Part shown: one piece after another, positions 26,310 to 34,882 of the stretch | Position numbering within the stretch: position 1 is the first letter of the stretch | Layout: each line of letters opens with the position of its first letter | Source of the DNA: Spirochaetales bacterium UBA6872 | Lineage (GTDB): Bacteria; Spirochaetota; Spirochaetia; Sphaerochaetales; Sphaerochaetaceae | Direction of reading: 5' to 3' | NCBI GenBank assembly: GCA_002452215.1 | Contig: DKCO01000033.1 | Coordinates: 1 to 52,523 of the forward strand | Length of the DNA stretch: 52,523 nucleotides | Notes under the pieces: generated by a model | What the model was told of the DNA's origin: nothing | What the model saw: only the letters and a program-made list of their open reading frames with translations | The model's database searches: none | Translations under genes and position numbers: made by a program

Positions 26310-26521
26310 ATCTGGCCAAGCCTTTCTTCCTTTGTTTCCTCCAACGTTACATCAGCCGGAAGAATCCCGAACAATGACTTGGCAATATCCACTCTGTCCT
26401 GATTGGGATTGGAGAGCTTGGCGACAACCTTGCCATTGCGTGTGATGAAAATGTCCTCCGTTGCTGCAAGCAGAAGATACTTTCCAAGATTGCTTTTTAG
26501 TTCCGTCGCAGTAATTGACAT
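26306..26521 (-). CDS. Phd/YefM-type antitoxin
   Basis: A 71-residue antitoxin. The DNA-binding N-terminus reads MSITATELKSNLGKYL, followed by DIFITRNGKVVAKLSNP, the usual Phd/YefM pattern. The C-terminal acidic tail should wrap the PIN toxin encoded four bases downstream. AAGGAAGGA precedes the ATG. The promoter region just upstream has palindromic TTCG/CGAA motifs that are likely binding sites for this protein. Confidence 0.86.
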   Translation of the reverse strand: MSITATELKSNLGKYLLLAATEDIFITRNGKVVAKLSNPNQDRVDIAKSLFGILPADVTLEETKEERLGQI

Positions 26522-26557
26522 AATCTGAGTCCTTCCTTTGTGACTTGTTTCGTCCTT

Positions 26558-26600
26558 ATTATATTCAAATCAAACGAAATATGTAACTGTTTCGTACGAA
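26558..26600 (-). promoter_or_regulatory. promoter and operator of the PIN toxin-antitoxin pair
   Basis: Read on the minus strand, TTACAT (26581-26586) and TATAAT (26558-26563) are separated by 17 bases. The perfect palindrome TTCGTACGAA lies at 26591-26600, and further GAAAC/TTTCG half-sites lie around the -35 and start region. This is the expected layout for autorepression by a Phd-type antitoxin. Confidence 0.65.
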
Positions 26601-26601
26601 A

Positions 26602-26957
26602 TAATTCACAAACCGTCCGACTTAATGGCTGTAAAGGTTCGTTATACCACTAATTTCACCGCCGAGTATATGAGAGCGGATACCTAGCCTCCACATTATC
26701 TGCCATATCTCAATTCCCTTGCTATAAGCTTTTTTTGTTTTCGATGCTCTTATGCATGACACATCTTTATATTTCTCAAAGTCGGGTGTAACACGCTAAA
26801 CCGCAAAAGGTCTCACGAAGCCACACACCGGCTACACAATACAGTGAATCGCTGAACAGTTTCGGGCGATTCTTGGTGCTTTTATAACCTACATCCATTT
26901 GAGATGAATATAGAGTTTGTAAAATCCATTCTATGCTATTTGACTATTTTATCTTTG
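26602..26957. other. non-coding gap between antitoxin and ATPase gene
   Basis: I see no convincing reading frame, RNA gene or strong stem with a T tract here. Composition changes along the gap, with GC-richer stretches near 26790-26870, which suggests patchwork junk left by insertion of the toxin-antitoxin module. Confidence 0.5.
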
Positions 26958-28214
26958 TCACTGGTCTATCGCATCCAAATTAAGCAGAAAGTCGAAGAGG
27001 TTGATTATCAGAATTCCATTCTCCGTACGTCTTGGCTTAATCTTATCCCTTGTAATCACAATCTTCCTGAATGAGTCTCTAATCAGAGAAAGAGACTTGA
27101 GCTCTTGTTCCAGCTTTCCTTCATTAAGCAATGTCAGTGTGGACTGTATGTAATATCGCTTACCAGCAAGATTTGCAACGAAATCAACTTCATACTGTCT
27201 TTTCCGGTATGTGCCATCACCGGTATTATCTCTATGATCTACAATCCCGACATCAACAAGATATCCTCTTGTTTTGAGTTCATTGTAGATGATGTTCTCC
27301 ATGATGTGAGTCTCTTCAACTTGCCTGAAGTTTATTCTGGAGTTTCTGACTCCGATATCAGAGAAATAGAACTTATAAGGGGATTCTATGTAATCCTTTC
27401 CCTTGATGTCATATCGTTGGACACGTTCGACCATGTAGGCTTCCTCAATGAAACGAAGATAGCTGGAAATTGTCTTATCCGTCATCCCTTTCTGACCTTT
27501 GCTTTGGAATGTGTTTGCAAGTTTCGATGGATTTGTCAGACTACCTGTTGCAGAAGACAGAAGATCAAGCACACAACTGACACCTTTATCGTCCTTCAAC
27601 TTGTTTCTTTCCACAATGTCCTTGATGTAGATTGTCTTTGTGACATATTCAAGAAAAGATACTTTCTGTTCATCATCCATTCCTTCTGCATAGATTGCAG
27701 GAAGTCCTCCATAGTTGAAGTAATCATCCCATGCTTCATCATCCGAATCGTAAAGTGGTCTGATCTCGCTGAATGAAAGAGGTCTTACTCTGACTTCGTC
27801 TCCTCTGCCCCTGAATTCAGTGATTATATCGGAGGAAAGAAATCGAGAATTGCTGCCAGTAACATAGACATCAACATTTGGTTTGTGAAGAAGTCCGTTG
27901 ATAACCATTTCGAAACCTTCAACATTCTGTATTTCATCGAGAAACACATAATAGGTCTTTTCATCTTTGATTCTCGAACGTATTTCAGAGCCCAGTACGT
28001 GTCTATCCAAGAGATGCTCATTCTCGTCATCATCAAGTGAAATGGCAATGATGTGATCTTCATCAGTACCACTGGAGAGAAGGTGGTTCAAGAACAAGGT
28101 GAAAAGAAGATAGCTTTTTCCACACCTTCTTATTCCGGTGATTATCTTAGCACGGCCATTGCCGATTCTTTTAATCAGTCGCTGAAGATATGTGTCTCTT
28201 TTTATCTCAATCAT
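26958..28214 (-). CDS. AAA ATPase with DUF4143 (copy B)
   Basis: A 418-residue AAA_14/DUF4143 protein. Walker A is GIRRCGKSYLLF near residue 35, Walker B YYVFLDEIQNVEGFE, and a sensor region VYVTGSNSRFLSS. The C-terminal DUF4143 domain includes QYEVDFVANLAGKRYYIQ. It belongs to a different branch from copies A, C and D. ATG 28214 has GGAG seven bases upstream. A broken copy of its 3' end lies at 25548-25853, on the far side of the PIN toxin-antitoxin pair. The biological role of the family is unknown. Confidence 0.85.
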   Translation of the reverse strand: MIEIKRDTYLQRLIKRIGNGRAKIITGIRRCGKSYLLFTLFLNHLLSSGTDEDHIIAISLDDDENEHLLDRHVLGSEIRSRIKDEKTYYVFLDEIQNVEGFEMVINGLLHKPNVDVYVTGSNSRFLSSDIITEFRGRGDEVRVRPLSFSEIRPLYDSDDEAWDDYFNYGGLPAIYAEGMDDEQKVSFLEYVTKTIYIKDIVERNKLKDDKGVSCVLDLLSSATGSLTNPSKLANTFQSKGQKGMTDKTISSYLRFIEEAYMVERVQRYDIKGKDYIESPYKFYFSDIGVRNSRINFRQVEETHIMENIIYNELKTRGYLVDVGIVDHRDNTGDGTYRKRQYEVDFVANLAGKRYYIQSTLTLLNEGKLEQELKSLSLIRDSFRKIVITRDKIKPRRTENGILIINLFDFLLNLDAIDQ

Positions 28215-28847
28215 TTCATACTCCGAAAAAAGTGTAAATTGCCACAATATTCGTATTAATCATATGAACTCCATCTTCGAGAGGTCAATAGCTACTCCAA
28301 AAAAAGTGTAAAATGTCTTAAAACTCGTAGTAGAAATACACGAAGAACATTGAGCCATACATGTCTTTTATTCTTCAGATGAAATATTAAGTAAGGCAGA
28401 AGCCAGAATTATTGAAATCGTCCTTGGAAAATACTCGTCTTGTGTCCATGCATAATATCTGAAAGAACAGGTCTAGAGCTGGAAATACTATTAGAAGTCC
28501 TTTTCGGCCAAGTAGATATCTATAGTTATGATTACTAACAAAACAAAATGGCATTCGCTTGCTGCTAAAAACAAATAGACAGGTATTTCTGATATCACAA
28601 CCCAATAGAAGCACTGTTTCCAGCATACTTCAGAACAAAATTGCCGAAAATCACACAAAACAATTTACAATCTCTTATTAATTGGCCTCAGATTGACAAG
28701 TTGTAGCACCATTCTTTATAAGAAAATCCAAATAGCTTAATATTGTTTCGCGTAAGTGCTATTATAGTGAAGGCTCAGGACCATTTGAAGTGGTTCTTTT
28801 TGAATATGAATGATTTAATTATTTATATTGTAAAGATTTTATAAAAC
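28215..28847. other. long intergenic region before the FAD/Lrg operon
   Basis: About 630 bases without a convincing gene. A 79-codon frame on the minus strand (28387-28626) has no recognisable family, no good start and atypical composition. A stem GGACCA/TGGTTC at 28778-28796 followed by a T run looks like a plus-strand terminator, but no transcript source is evident upstream. The region could hold a small RNA or decayed DNA. Confidence 0.45.
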
Positions 28848-28864
28848 CAAGATTAGTAATCTTG
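28848..28864. promoter_or_regulatory. perfect inverted repeat before FAD dehydrogenase gene
   Basis: CAAGATTA and TAATCTTG are perfect complements around a single G, 22 bases before the ATG at 28886. A TATAAA box lies just upstream. The position fits an operator at or near the transcription start of the FAD-LrgA-LrgB operon. Confidence 0.5.
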
Positions 28865-28885
28865 ATTTGTCAAAGAGGTACGAGC

Positions 28886-30172
28886 ATGGATAAATATGAT
28901 GTAGTAATAGTCGGCACAGGACCTGCTGGAATGGGAGCCGCGTTCTCAATCATCGAGTCAAGACCGGATGCGTCGATTTTGATGATTGACAAATCATCTG
29001 TATCAACAGGTGGAATGCGAAATGATTGCAAGATGAACTTCACTTATCCTATAGGCTTCCCTGAAGAGTACTGGAGCGAGGATGTTGCCAATAAGTATCT
29101 TGAAAAAGTCACAGAATTCCTAAAGCCCAAAATAATGCCCAAATCGAATATTGAAATCTACCAAGAAAGAGCAAAGAGACTTGAATGCTCGCTATTGGAA
29201 ATAAAGCAAACACACCTTGGTACAGATGGCGGTCTTGTTTTGATAAAAAGCCTCTTGGAAAAGCTTGAAGACAAAGGAGTCAAGCTTGCACTAAAAGAAG
29301 AGGCAGAATATGTAGACAACAAAACAAAAACAATAAGAACGAATCTAAGAGAGATTGGATTCAAAACGCTCTTGGTCGCGCCCGGCAGACATGGGTTTCA
29401 TTTCTTGCAAGATGTAATGCATCAACTTGGAGTAAAATACGTAGACAACATACTTGATGTAGGCATAAGGCTAGAGACTAGGATAGAGCACTATCCAATC
29501 GTAAAGGATTACTATGATCCAAAGTTCTATTTTCCAAAGAAAGTAAGAACATTTTGCACAAATAGCGGGAATGCGCATGTCGTAAAAGAACGTTATGTAA
29601 CAAACAGGGGCGATGTCTACTACTCTGTAAATGGACATGCATATGCCGCGAATGAGGAGAAGAACAACGGACTTGTAAACTTTGCACTCTTAAAGACTGT
29701 TCGCTTTACAGAACCTCTTGCATCTGGACAAGAGTTTGCAGAGCATCTCGGAGTGATGGCAGCGATGATGGGTGGCGGAAAACCATTGATGCAACGAGTT
29801 GGCGACTTCAGGATGGGCAAGAGATCCAAAGCGGAAACATTCAACAACGATCTATATGATTTCGAGCCATCTTTGAAGGATTGCTGCCCATCAGACATAT
29901 CACTTGCAATGCCTGCTAAGATTCTGAGATACATATGGTCAGCGATGAAAAAACTTGACACTATAGTGCCTGGAGTATTGCATCCATCAACCATAATGTA
30001 TTACCCAGAAATAAAGCTGTATGCAAACAAACCAGAATACATGGATGATAATTTCCAAGTCGCTGAAGGTATCTTCTTTGCAGGAGACGGCGCTGGAACA
30101 TCCAGAGGAATAACAGGAGCTTGGGCATCTGGAATAAGAGCATCAGAAGGAATGGTTGAATATATAAAATGA
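28886..30172 (+). CDS. FAD-dependent dehydrogenase (COG2509-like)
   Basis: A 428-residue flavoprotein of the uncharacterised FAD-dependent dehydrogenase group. The N-terminal dinucleotide fold is VVIVGTGPAGMGAAFSI, with SVSTGGMRNDCKMNF after it. The FAD-ribityl motif near the C-terminus is GIFFAGDGAGTSRGITGAW. The substrate is unknown. ATG 28886 follows AGAGG with eight bases of spacing and begins just before the Rossmann fold. Its stop overlaps the lrgA start by four bases (ATGA), so the flavoprotein and the two membrane proteins form one operon. That linkage is unusual and may point to a redox or metabolite-export role. Confidence 0.8.
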   Translation: MDKYDVVIVGTGPAGMGAAFSIIESRPDASILMIDKSSVSTGGMRNDCKMNFTYPIGFPEEYWSEDVANKYLEKVTEFLKPKIMPKSNIEIYQERAKRLECSLLEIKQTHLGTDGGLVLIKSLLEKLEDKGVKLALKEEAEYVDNKTKTIRTNLREIGFKTLLVAPGRHGFHFLQDVMHQLGVKYVDNILDVGIRLETRIEHYPIVKDYYDPKFYFPKKVRTFCTNSGNAHVVKERYVTNRGDVYYSVNGHAYAANEEKNNGLVNFALLKTVRFTEPLASGQEFAEHLGVMAAMMGGGKPLMQRVGDFRMGKRSKAETFNNDLYDFEPSLKDCCPSDISLAMPAKILRYIWSAMKKLDTIVPGVLHPSTIMYYPEIKLYANKPEYMDDNFQVAEGIFFAGDGAGTSRGITGAWASGIRASEGMVEYIK

Positions 30173-30549
30173 AACTTCTATATGAATTAACGATTATATT
30201 TCTAATCTCGCTAGTAGGAGAAATGATAGCTTCTATTTTGCCAATTGCAATCCCAGCTGCAATAGTGTCGTTAGCATTGCTTTTGGTATTGCTATTCTTG
30301 AAAGTCATAAAAGTAGAGAATATCGAACTTACTGGCAATTGGATGCTATCGAATATGTCCATATTCTTTATCCCGGCATGTGTATCTCTTATAGAACACA
30401 CAGAGCTTTTGATGAGGACGTGGTGGCAAATCCTTGTAATCTCAATAGTTTCGTTCTTCTTGACATTCATCGTGTCAGGATATGTAGTTGTCGGCTGTCA
30501 AAAGATAATGAATAGGAGAAAAGCAGATGATTCAAGAAATGATATATAA
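30169..30549 (+). CDS. lrgA: LrgA/CidA-family holin-like membrane protein
   Basis: A 126-residue protein with four hydrophobic segments. It contains the family pattern IPAAIVSLALLLVLLF near residue 28 and NMSIFFIPACVSLIEH near residue 62. LrgA/CidA proteins pair with LrgB/CidB in the inner membrane and have been linked to control of murein hydrolases and, in several bacteria, to pyruvate uptake. It overlaps both neighbours: four bases with the FAD gene and 23 bases with lrgB. Confidence 0.86.
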   Translation: MKLLYELTIIFLISLVGEMIASILPIAIPAAIVSLALLLVLLFLKVIKVENIELTGNWMLSNMSIFFIPACVSLIEHTELLMRTWWQILVISIVSFFLTFIVSGYVVVGCQKIMNRRKADDSRNDI

Positions 30550-31207
30550 TCCAGTTTTCTCTCTCTTTCTTATTCTTGTTTCATATATATTCGGACTCTG
30601 GTGTCAAAAGAAAAGCAAAAAAAGCTGGGTCAATCCACTTTTGATAGCAATTGTAATAATCATAGCCTTTATAAAGCTATTTAATATCCCTTTGGAGGCT
30701 TTTGATACAGGTGGAGACATCGTTGCAATGTTCTTATCTCCTGCTACAGCTCTTCTCGCACTCTCCATCTACAAGGAAAAGGAAAAAGTAAAAAAGAACT
30801 TTGTGCCAATTTTAGCAGGGTCATTTGTTGGTTCTATTGTATCTGTCGGATCGATTTTGATTCTCTCTAACCTCTTAGGCCTCGATAACAGGCTTAAAGT
30901 ATCGCTTGTTTCAAAGTCGGTAACAACACCGATTGCGATAGCTATAACAGAGACTCTTGGCGGAATACAAGGCATAACTGTTTGTGCTGTTATAATAACA
31001 GGTCTTCTAGGAAACATACTGGCACCAACCATGGTCAAAGTATTGAGGATAAAAAATCATACGGCACAAGGAATTGCAATAGGAACATCATCCCATGCGC
31101 TTGGAACATCCACAGCGATTGAAATGGGAGAAGACATTGGAGCAATGTCAGGGATTGCACTCTCATTTTCAGGAATAATCACAGTGTTGATATCTCTATA
31201 TCTGTAA
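30527..31207 (+). CDS. lrgB: LrgB/CidB-family membrane protein
   Basis: A 226-residue polytopic protein of the LrgB family. Family segments are AMFLSPATALLALSIYKEK, the SVTTPIAIAI stretch and the late IGTSSHALGTSTAIEMG. AGGAG lies eight bases before ATG 30527, inside the end of lrgA, so translation is coupled. With LrgA it forms the usual two-component membrane complex. The 3' end faces the convergent DUF4143 ATPase copy C nine bases away. Confidence 0.87.
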   Translation: MIQEMIYNPVFSLFLILVSYIFGLWCQKKSKKSWVNPLLIAIVIIIAFIKLFNIPLEAFDTGGDIVAMFLSPATALLALSIYKEKEKVKKNFVPILAGSFVGSIVSVGSILILSNLLGLDNRLKVSLVSKSVTTPIAIAITETLGGIQGITVCAVIITGLLGNILAPTMVKVLRIKNHTAQGIAIGTSSHALGTSTAIEMGEDIGAMSGIALSFSGIITVLISLYL

Positions 31208-31216
31208 CACAAACAA

Positions 31217-32491
31217 TCAAGCACCCAAGCATCCGATAGGGACAATGATTACGCCATCTTTTCGCTTATAAGCAAATTCCCCAACTCCAGTAAGCACCAT
31301 AAGGAAAGATGGCTTTTTCATTTTGTCTGTATTGATTTTATTTGCCATATCTTTAAGGCTTTTTGCACCTTCCTCAATAAGCCTTTCTCCTCCAAGCTTG
31401 ATTTCTATTAGGCCATATTCACCACTACGCAAATGTATAACAGCATCACATTCCTGTCCATCTTTATCTCTATAATGATAAACCTCTCCATTGAGGCTAT
31501 CTGCAAAGACACGAAGATCCCTAATGGCTAATGTCTCAAACAAGAAGCCAAATGTTTTCAAATCATTTATCAAGTCATTTGGACCTATACCCAATGCTGC
31601 AACCGCAATGGATGGGTCTATATAATATCGTGTACTAGATGTTCTGATTGCCGTTTTGGAACGCAGATTTGGATTCCATGCAAGTGCATCCTCTATAACA
31701 AAAATTTTCCTAAGAGCATCTATGTAAGTTGCAATTGTTTCTTCACTTACTTGAAGTCCATCGTTAAAAAAGACATCCTTTGCAAGAGTCGTATTTGGCA
31801 CCTGAGCGCCTTGATGTCTTGCATATGAGCGCATAATGTTTTTAACTCTCTGACTATTCTTTTTTCCACTGCATATTCGATTTATATCGAAATGAACAAT
31901 AGCATCGTAATAGTCAAAAGCCTGTTCTAAAGCGATATTGTCTTTCATATCAACAGATTGTGGCCATCCACCTCTGCATACAAGAAAAGCCAAACGATCC
32001 AGATCCAAATTAGCTTTACCATAAATTTCGCTGCTACCGGCAAACAACTCTTTTATGCTGACTTCATTAGTCGAATCGCCAGATTCGAATAAACTCATAG
32101 GACGCATAGTCAGCCAAGAAAAACGCCCTGTACCAGAATGTGTAATTTCCTTTGTGTCAACAGGAACAGCTGATCCCGTAAGAATAAACTGACCAAGTTC
32201 AGAGCGATGGTCTACTTCGAAACGAATTGCATCCCAAAGTTTTGGAGCAAGTTGCCATTCATCAATCAGACGAGGAGTTTCTCCATTCAATAATCGCTTT
32301 GGATTAACTTCAGACATAGAAATATTCTGGCTTTTCCACTCTGGATCATCCATATATAGCACACTTGCCGCCATTTGCTCTGCTGTTGTCGTTTTTCCGC
32401 ACCATTTTGGTCCTTCAATCACAACAGCACCTTTACTTTGCAACTTTTTTTTAAGAATTTCATCCGCAATTCGCTTTCTGTATCTCTTCAT
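31217..32491 (-). CDS. AAA ATPase with DUF4143 (copy C)
   Basis: A 424-residue DUF4143 ATPase. Walker A is VIEGPKWCGKTTTAEQ near residue 27. PRLIDEWQLAPKLWDAI is the Walker B-like segment. FILTGSAVPVD follows. The C-terminal part has the DUF4143 region with DGQECDAVIHLRSGEYGLIE. ATG 32491 has AAGG six bases upstream; the GTG at 32497 is less likely. It is a third branch of this family in the window. A 23-base tandem repeat sits 30 bases upstream of the start, and a transposase relic lies beyond. Confidence 0.85.
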   Translation of the reverse strand: MKRYRKRIADEILKKKLQSKGAVVIEGPKWCGKTTTAEQMAASVLYMDDPEWKSQNISMSEVNPKRLLNGETPRLIDEWQLAPKLWDAIRFEVDHRSELGQFILTGSAVPVDTKEITHSGTGRFSWLTMRPMSLFESGDSTNEVSIKELFAGSSEIYGKANLDLDRLAFLVCRGGWPQSVDMKDNIALEQAFDYYDAIVHFDINRICSGKKNSQRVKNIMRSYARHQGAQVPNTTLAKDVFFNDGLQVSEETIATYIDALRKIFVIEDALAWNPNLRSKTAIRTSSTRYYIDPSIAVAALGIGPNDLINDLKTFGFLFETLAIRDLRVFADSLNGEVYHYRDKDGQECDAVIHLRSGEYGLIEIKLGGERLIEEGAKSLKDMANKINTDKMKKPSFLMVLTGVGEFAYKRKDGVIIVPIGCLGA

Positions 32492-32521
32492 CTTCACACC
32501 TTATCACAGCATGATTATAGT

Positions 32522-32567
32522 ATTTTTCCGATAGTTGGCGAATTATTTTTCCGATAGTTGGCGGATT
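32522..32567. repeat. two tandem 23-base repeats
   Basis: The unit ATTTTTCCGATAGTTGGCGR followed by ATT occurs twice in direct succession with one base difference. It lies between the ATPase copy C start and a transposase relic, so it may be a promoter/operator repeat or a residue of the insertion end. Confidence 0.85.
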
Positions 32568-32639
32568 ATTCCTTTTTCCAATGTAGTAGTAAATGCATGC
32601 AGAACTACGTCCATGCCAATCCTAAAAGCGCGCAAAACA

Positions 32640-33170
32640 ATTTACACTATTGTATTCATAGTATCTTCGAAAACATTACAAAAAGATAATCATGGCATTG
32701 CATTCACTTTGATCAAGGACAAATACCTGTTGGTCGCATGCGATGTCTCTGATATAAATCTATGCCCGAATGGAAGGGCTGCATCCACAATGCTGGCCCT
32801 TTCCAACAATCCCCATAACAAGCTTTGCAACCAGGTGCACCTGAACGCCATGAGCGTTGTGCCCGATGGCTACTTTGTTGACTATGCCATCCAGGACAAT
32901 ATCGACAAGAACGAGATCCTTGCCTGCGCCCAGATGATGAGGAGCCTTTCGGCGAGGAACCTGGAGCAGGAGACAATCATCACATGCGATAGAGCGTATG
33001 AATCATACTACCTGATGATGCTGGCACAGTCCTTAAGGTTCTATTTCTGCATAATGGCAAAGGATGTCTACTCAAATGGGATAAACTCCAGATACAAGGG
33101 CTTGATTGACGAAAACAAAAACAATCAACAGCAGCTTCTTTTCGGCTGTCAATTACTTTTTGCATGCCTA
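32640..33170 (+). pseudogene. IS4-type transposase relic
   Basis: The open frame carries the middle of an IS4-family DDE transposase. The first catalytic aspartate region is LLVACDVSDINLCPNG, followed by HLNAMSVVPDGYF and the second catalytic aspartate region IITCDRAYESYYLM. The N-terminal part is missing or unrecognisable, and the C-terminal third with the catalytic glutamate is lost after about 33120. Its central part is markedly more GC-rich than the surrounding DNA, a sign of foreign origin. No terminal inverted repeats were found. Confidence 0.75.
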
Positions 33171-33231
33171 AAATGGCTTAACTTAACGACATTGCCATGT
33201 ATCACCACGACTATTTCATCTGGAGCAATCC

Positions 33232-33510
33232 TCAGAACAAATCGCTATGAGAACCCGTCCTAATTAATTTCAAAATCAAGATCTCTCTGACAACCTTGTA
33301 AACAAGCAACCAGTCCGACCCAATGTGACATTCTCTCATGTCCTTATAGTTTCTGGAGTTAGTGAGAGCATGATCCTGATATGCCTCCGGCAACGGTTGC
33401 TCATTGCATAGCAACGTAATGACTTGTTCCAGCTTTTTCGGATTGAAGCCCCGTTTTACCGCAAGCCTATAATCTCGTTTAAACTGCCCCGTAAACTCCG
33501 GCTTAAGCAT
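33232..33510 (-). CDS. YafQ-family mRNA-interferase toxin
   Basis: A 92-residue RelE/YafQ toxin. It starts KPEFTGQFKRDYRLAVKRG, has LPEAYQDHALTNSRNYKDM in the middle, then the catalytic-site region RECHIGSDWLLVYKV, and ends with RTGSHSDLF, whose histidine matches the YafQ catalytic position. Such toxins cut mRNA on the ribosome. It overlaps its antitoxin by eight bases. Its 3' end runs into the transposase relic. Confidence 0.88.
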   Translation of the reverse strand: MLKPEFTGQFKRDYRLAVKRGFNPKKLEQVITLLCNEQPLPEAYQDHALTNSRNYKDMRECHIGSDWLLVYKVVREILILKLIRTGSHSDLF

Positions 33511-33769
33511 TAAGTGCCTCCATCAGATCGCCAACGCTGTCAAACGGTCCAAACATATCCTCACCCTTGTCTGCCACTTCCATCGCAGCATAAGTAGTGG
33601 CATTCGGCTCATCAATCTTAACCTCAAATGGAAGTCCATGACACCTAAGTGCCTGGCGAAAAAAAATGCCCGTTGCCGTACTCAAATCCATCCCCAAATT
33701 TTTAAAGAGAGCTGCCGCCTGTGCTTTCAGCTCCGGCTCTATTCTAATCGTCATATTTCCTTTAGCCAT
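33503..33769 (-). CDS. DinJ/RelB-family antitoxin
   Basis: An 88-residue antitoxin with the ribbon-helix-helix start NMTIRIEPELKAQAAALFKN and the family segment GMDLSTATGIFFRQALRCHG, which reads on to LPFEV. The acidic C-terminus should neutralise the YafQ toxin encoded downstream with an eight-base overlap. ATG 33769 has AAGGAG eight bases upstream, which favours it over the in-frame GTG at 33778. Confidence 0.88.
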   Translation of the reverse strand: MAKGNMTIRIEPELKAQAAALFKNLGMDLSTATGIFFRQALRCHGLPFEVKIDEPNATTYAAMEVADKGEDMFGPFDSVGDLMEALNA

Positions 33770-33807
33770 ACATAGCACTCCTTTCTCATCACATAGTTTT
33801 TATTTAT

Positions 33808-33840
33808 ATTATACTTAATATTTATCCATTTGCACGTGCA
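33808..33840 (-). promoter_or_regulatory. promoter and operator of the DinJ/YafQ pair
   Basis: On the minus strand a perfect TATAAT box (33808-33813) has, 17 bases upstream, the 10-base palindrome TGCACGTGCA (33831-33840) over the -35 site. A palindrome at this place is what an autorepressing ribbon-helix-helix antitoxin would bind. The remaining bases to 33970 show no gene. Confidence 0.6.
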
Positions 33841-33970
33841 TTGCAAATATTTTTGCAACTTTTCTGTGAACAACGATTTTTATATGGTAACGCCACAATA
33901 CAGACATTCAAGGGGCGAAAAGCTTTATTTCATGTGTTTTTTGCTACAAGCATAAATCAAACAAAGAAGT

Positions 33971-33998
33971 AAAAACTGCTGCATTGTATTTGCAACAG
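33971..33998 (-). terminator. probable terminator beyond the truncated reductase copy
   Basis: On the minus strand CTGTTG pairs with CAGCAG (one G-U pair) and is followed by GTTTTT. It sits about 25 bases past the stop of the truncated reductase copy at 34023. It is placed as the natural terminator of the sugar-acid operon would be. Confidence 0.5.
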
Positions 33999-34022
33999 CT
34001 TATCTTTTTATTTCTGCTACCA

Positions 34023-34706
34023 ATCAGCTTTCGATTGTAATGTCATAAAGCCTCTCATAGTACTTAGCAAGTGCACTGTGATCCTCTTTGTCGCATCCAA
34101 TGACACGAAGAGCTTGCATCATCTCCATTACTTCTGCTCTAAGAGGAACTGGGGAAGAAACAGCATGAGCCACATGTTAGAAGCTGGCCAATTATTTCGC
34201 CAAGCAACCAACATAAAATGCAATGAGAATGTTGAAGCATCTTCTTCAATGACTTTTTTATGTGTTATTTGTTGAAATCAGTGGTCAAACCATTGATTTT
34301 TGGAGTCGGACTGCAGTCTATCTTATAGACAGTCCTGCTCTGGTCTCTGAAGCTTGCGCATTTAAGATCAATTGCAATACATCTGTCCATGATTCTGTCC
34401 AATGTACATCTTGCAGTTATCTCATCAGCGAACATATCATTCCATTCGGCAGGTTTCCTGTTGCTTGTGAATATGGTTGTCCTCTTTCCTTTGTCGTATC
34501 TCCGGTCCATAAGCTGGAAGAAAAGATCAGAGGTTCTTGCATCAAATTTTGAACAGAACCCAATCTTATCTATTATAAAACATGGAATTGATGCTAGAGT
34601 CTTAAGAGTTCTCGACTCGTTTCCTTGCCTGGTTTTGCAATAAGTTCAGCATATCCTTAGTTTTGTCCGTAATTCTTTCCTTCGCATTGAGAGCATTCGT
34701 CAAATC
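34023..34706 (-). pseudogene. 3' fragment of the garR-like reductase gene, interrupted
   Basis: Bases 34023-34170 match the 3' end of the intact reductase gene (35901-36050) with about eight to ten mismatches. The next 23 bases of homology reappear at 34684-34706 after a 513-base insertion that contains an IS21 istB relic. Homology then stops. Only about 57 codons of the gene are represented. The fragment lies beyond the Fic gene, on the same strand as the intact copy. Confidence 0.88.
34265..34640 (-). pseudogene. IS21 IstB ATPase relic
   Basis: The minus-strand frame reads through SIPCFIIDKIGF (degenerate Walker B, IIDE in the family), then SDLFFQLMDRRYDKGKRTTI, FTSNRKPAEWNDMF and ARCTLDRIMDRC. 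This is the C-terminal half of an IstB helper ATPase. The N-terminal half with Walker A and the partner transposase IstA are absent. It is inserted in the truncated reductase copy. Confidence 0.78.
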
Positions 34707-34709
34707 GGG

Positions 34710-34769
34710 TGCATCAAGCCGGACAAGAAAAAATCCACAGAGAAAATCAACGGTGTCGATAGCGTATGA
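34710..34769 (+). pseudogene. possible phage terminase C-terminal relic
   Basis: A 19-codon frame reads CIKPDKKKSTEKINGVDSV and then stops. It resembles the conserved KPDxxRSTEKIDG end of terminase large subunits. It is short, so chance is possible, but the motif is distinctive. Confidence 0.4.
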
Positions 34770-34825
34770 TTGCTGTTTATCTGATGCTGCAAAAACTTGA
34801 TCCTCAGCATTGTGCACTTATACAA

Positions 34826-34869
34826 TTGGGGAACATTTTGATATAGTATAAGGCGGAATTGTTCCCCAA
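34826..34869 (+). promoter_or_regulatory. inverted-repeat operator around the Fic gene promoter
   Basis: TTGGGGAACA (34826-34835) and its exact complement TGTTCCCCAA (34860-34869) flank a TATAGT/TATAA box region. The right arm ends just before the GGAG ribosome binding site. A regulator bound to both arms would cover the promoter. The same TTGGGGAACA recurs after the gene at 35840. Confidence 0.65.
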
Positions 34870-34882
34870 AGGAGAAGCTACA

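Noticed and set aside
28387..28626. 79-codon minus-strand frame in the long gap
   Set aside because: No family resemblance, no ribosome binding site and odd residue composition; kept only as part of the gap description.
34710..34769. An intact prophage
   Set aside because: Only a 19-residue terminase-like relic is seen; there are no integrase, capsid or lysis genes.
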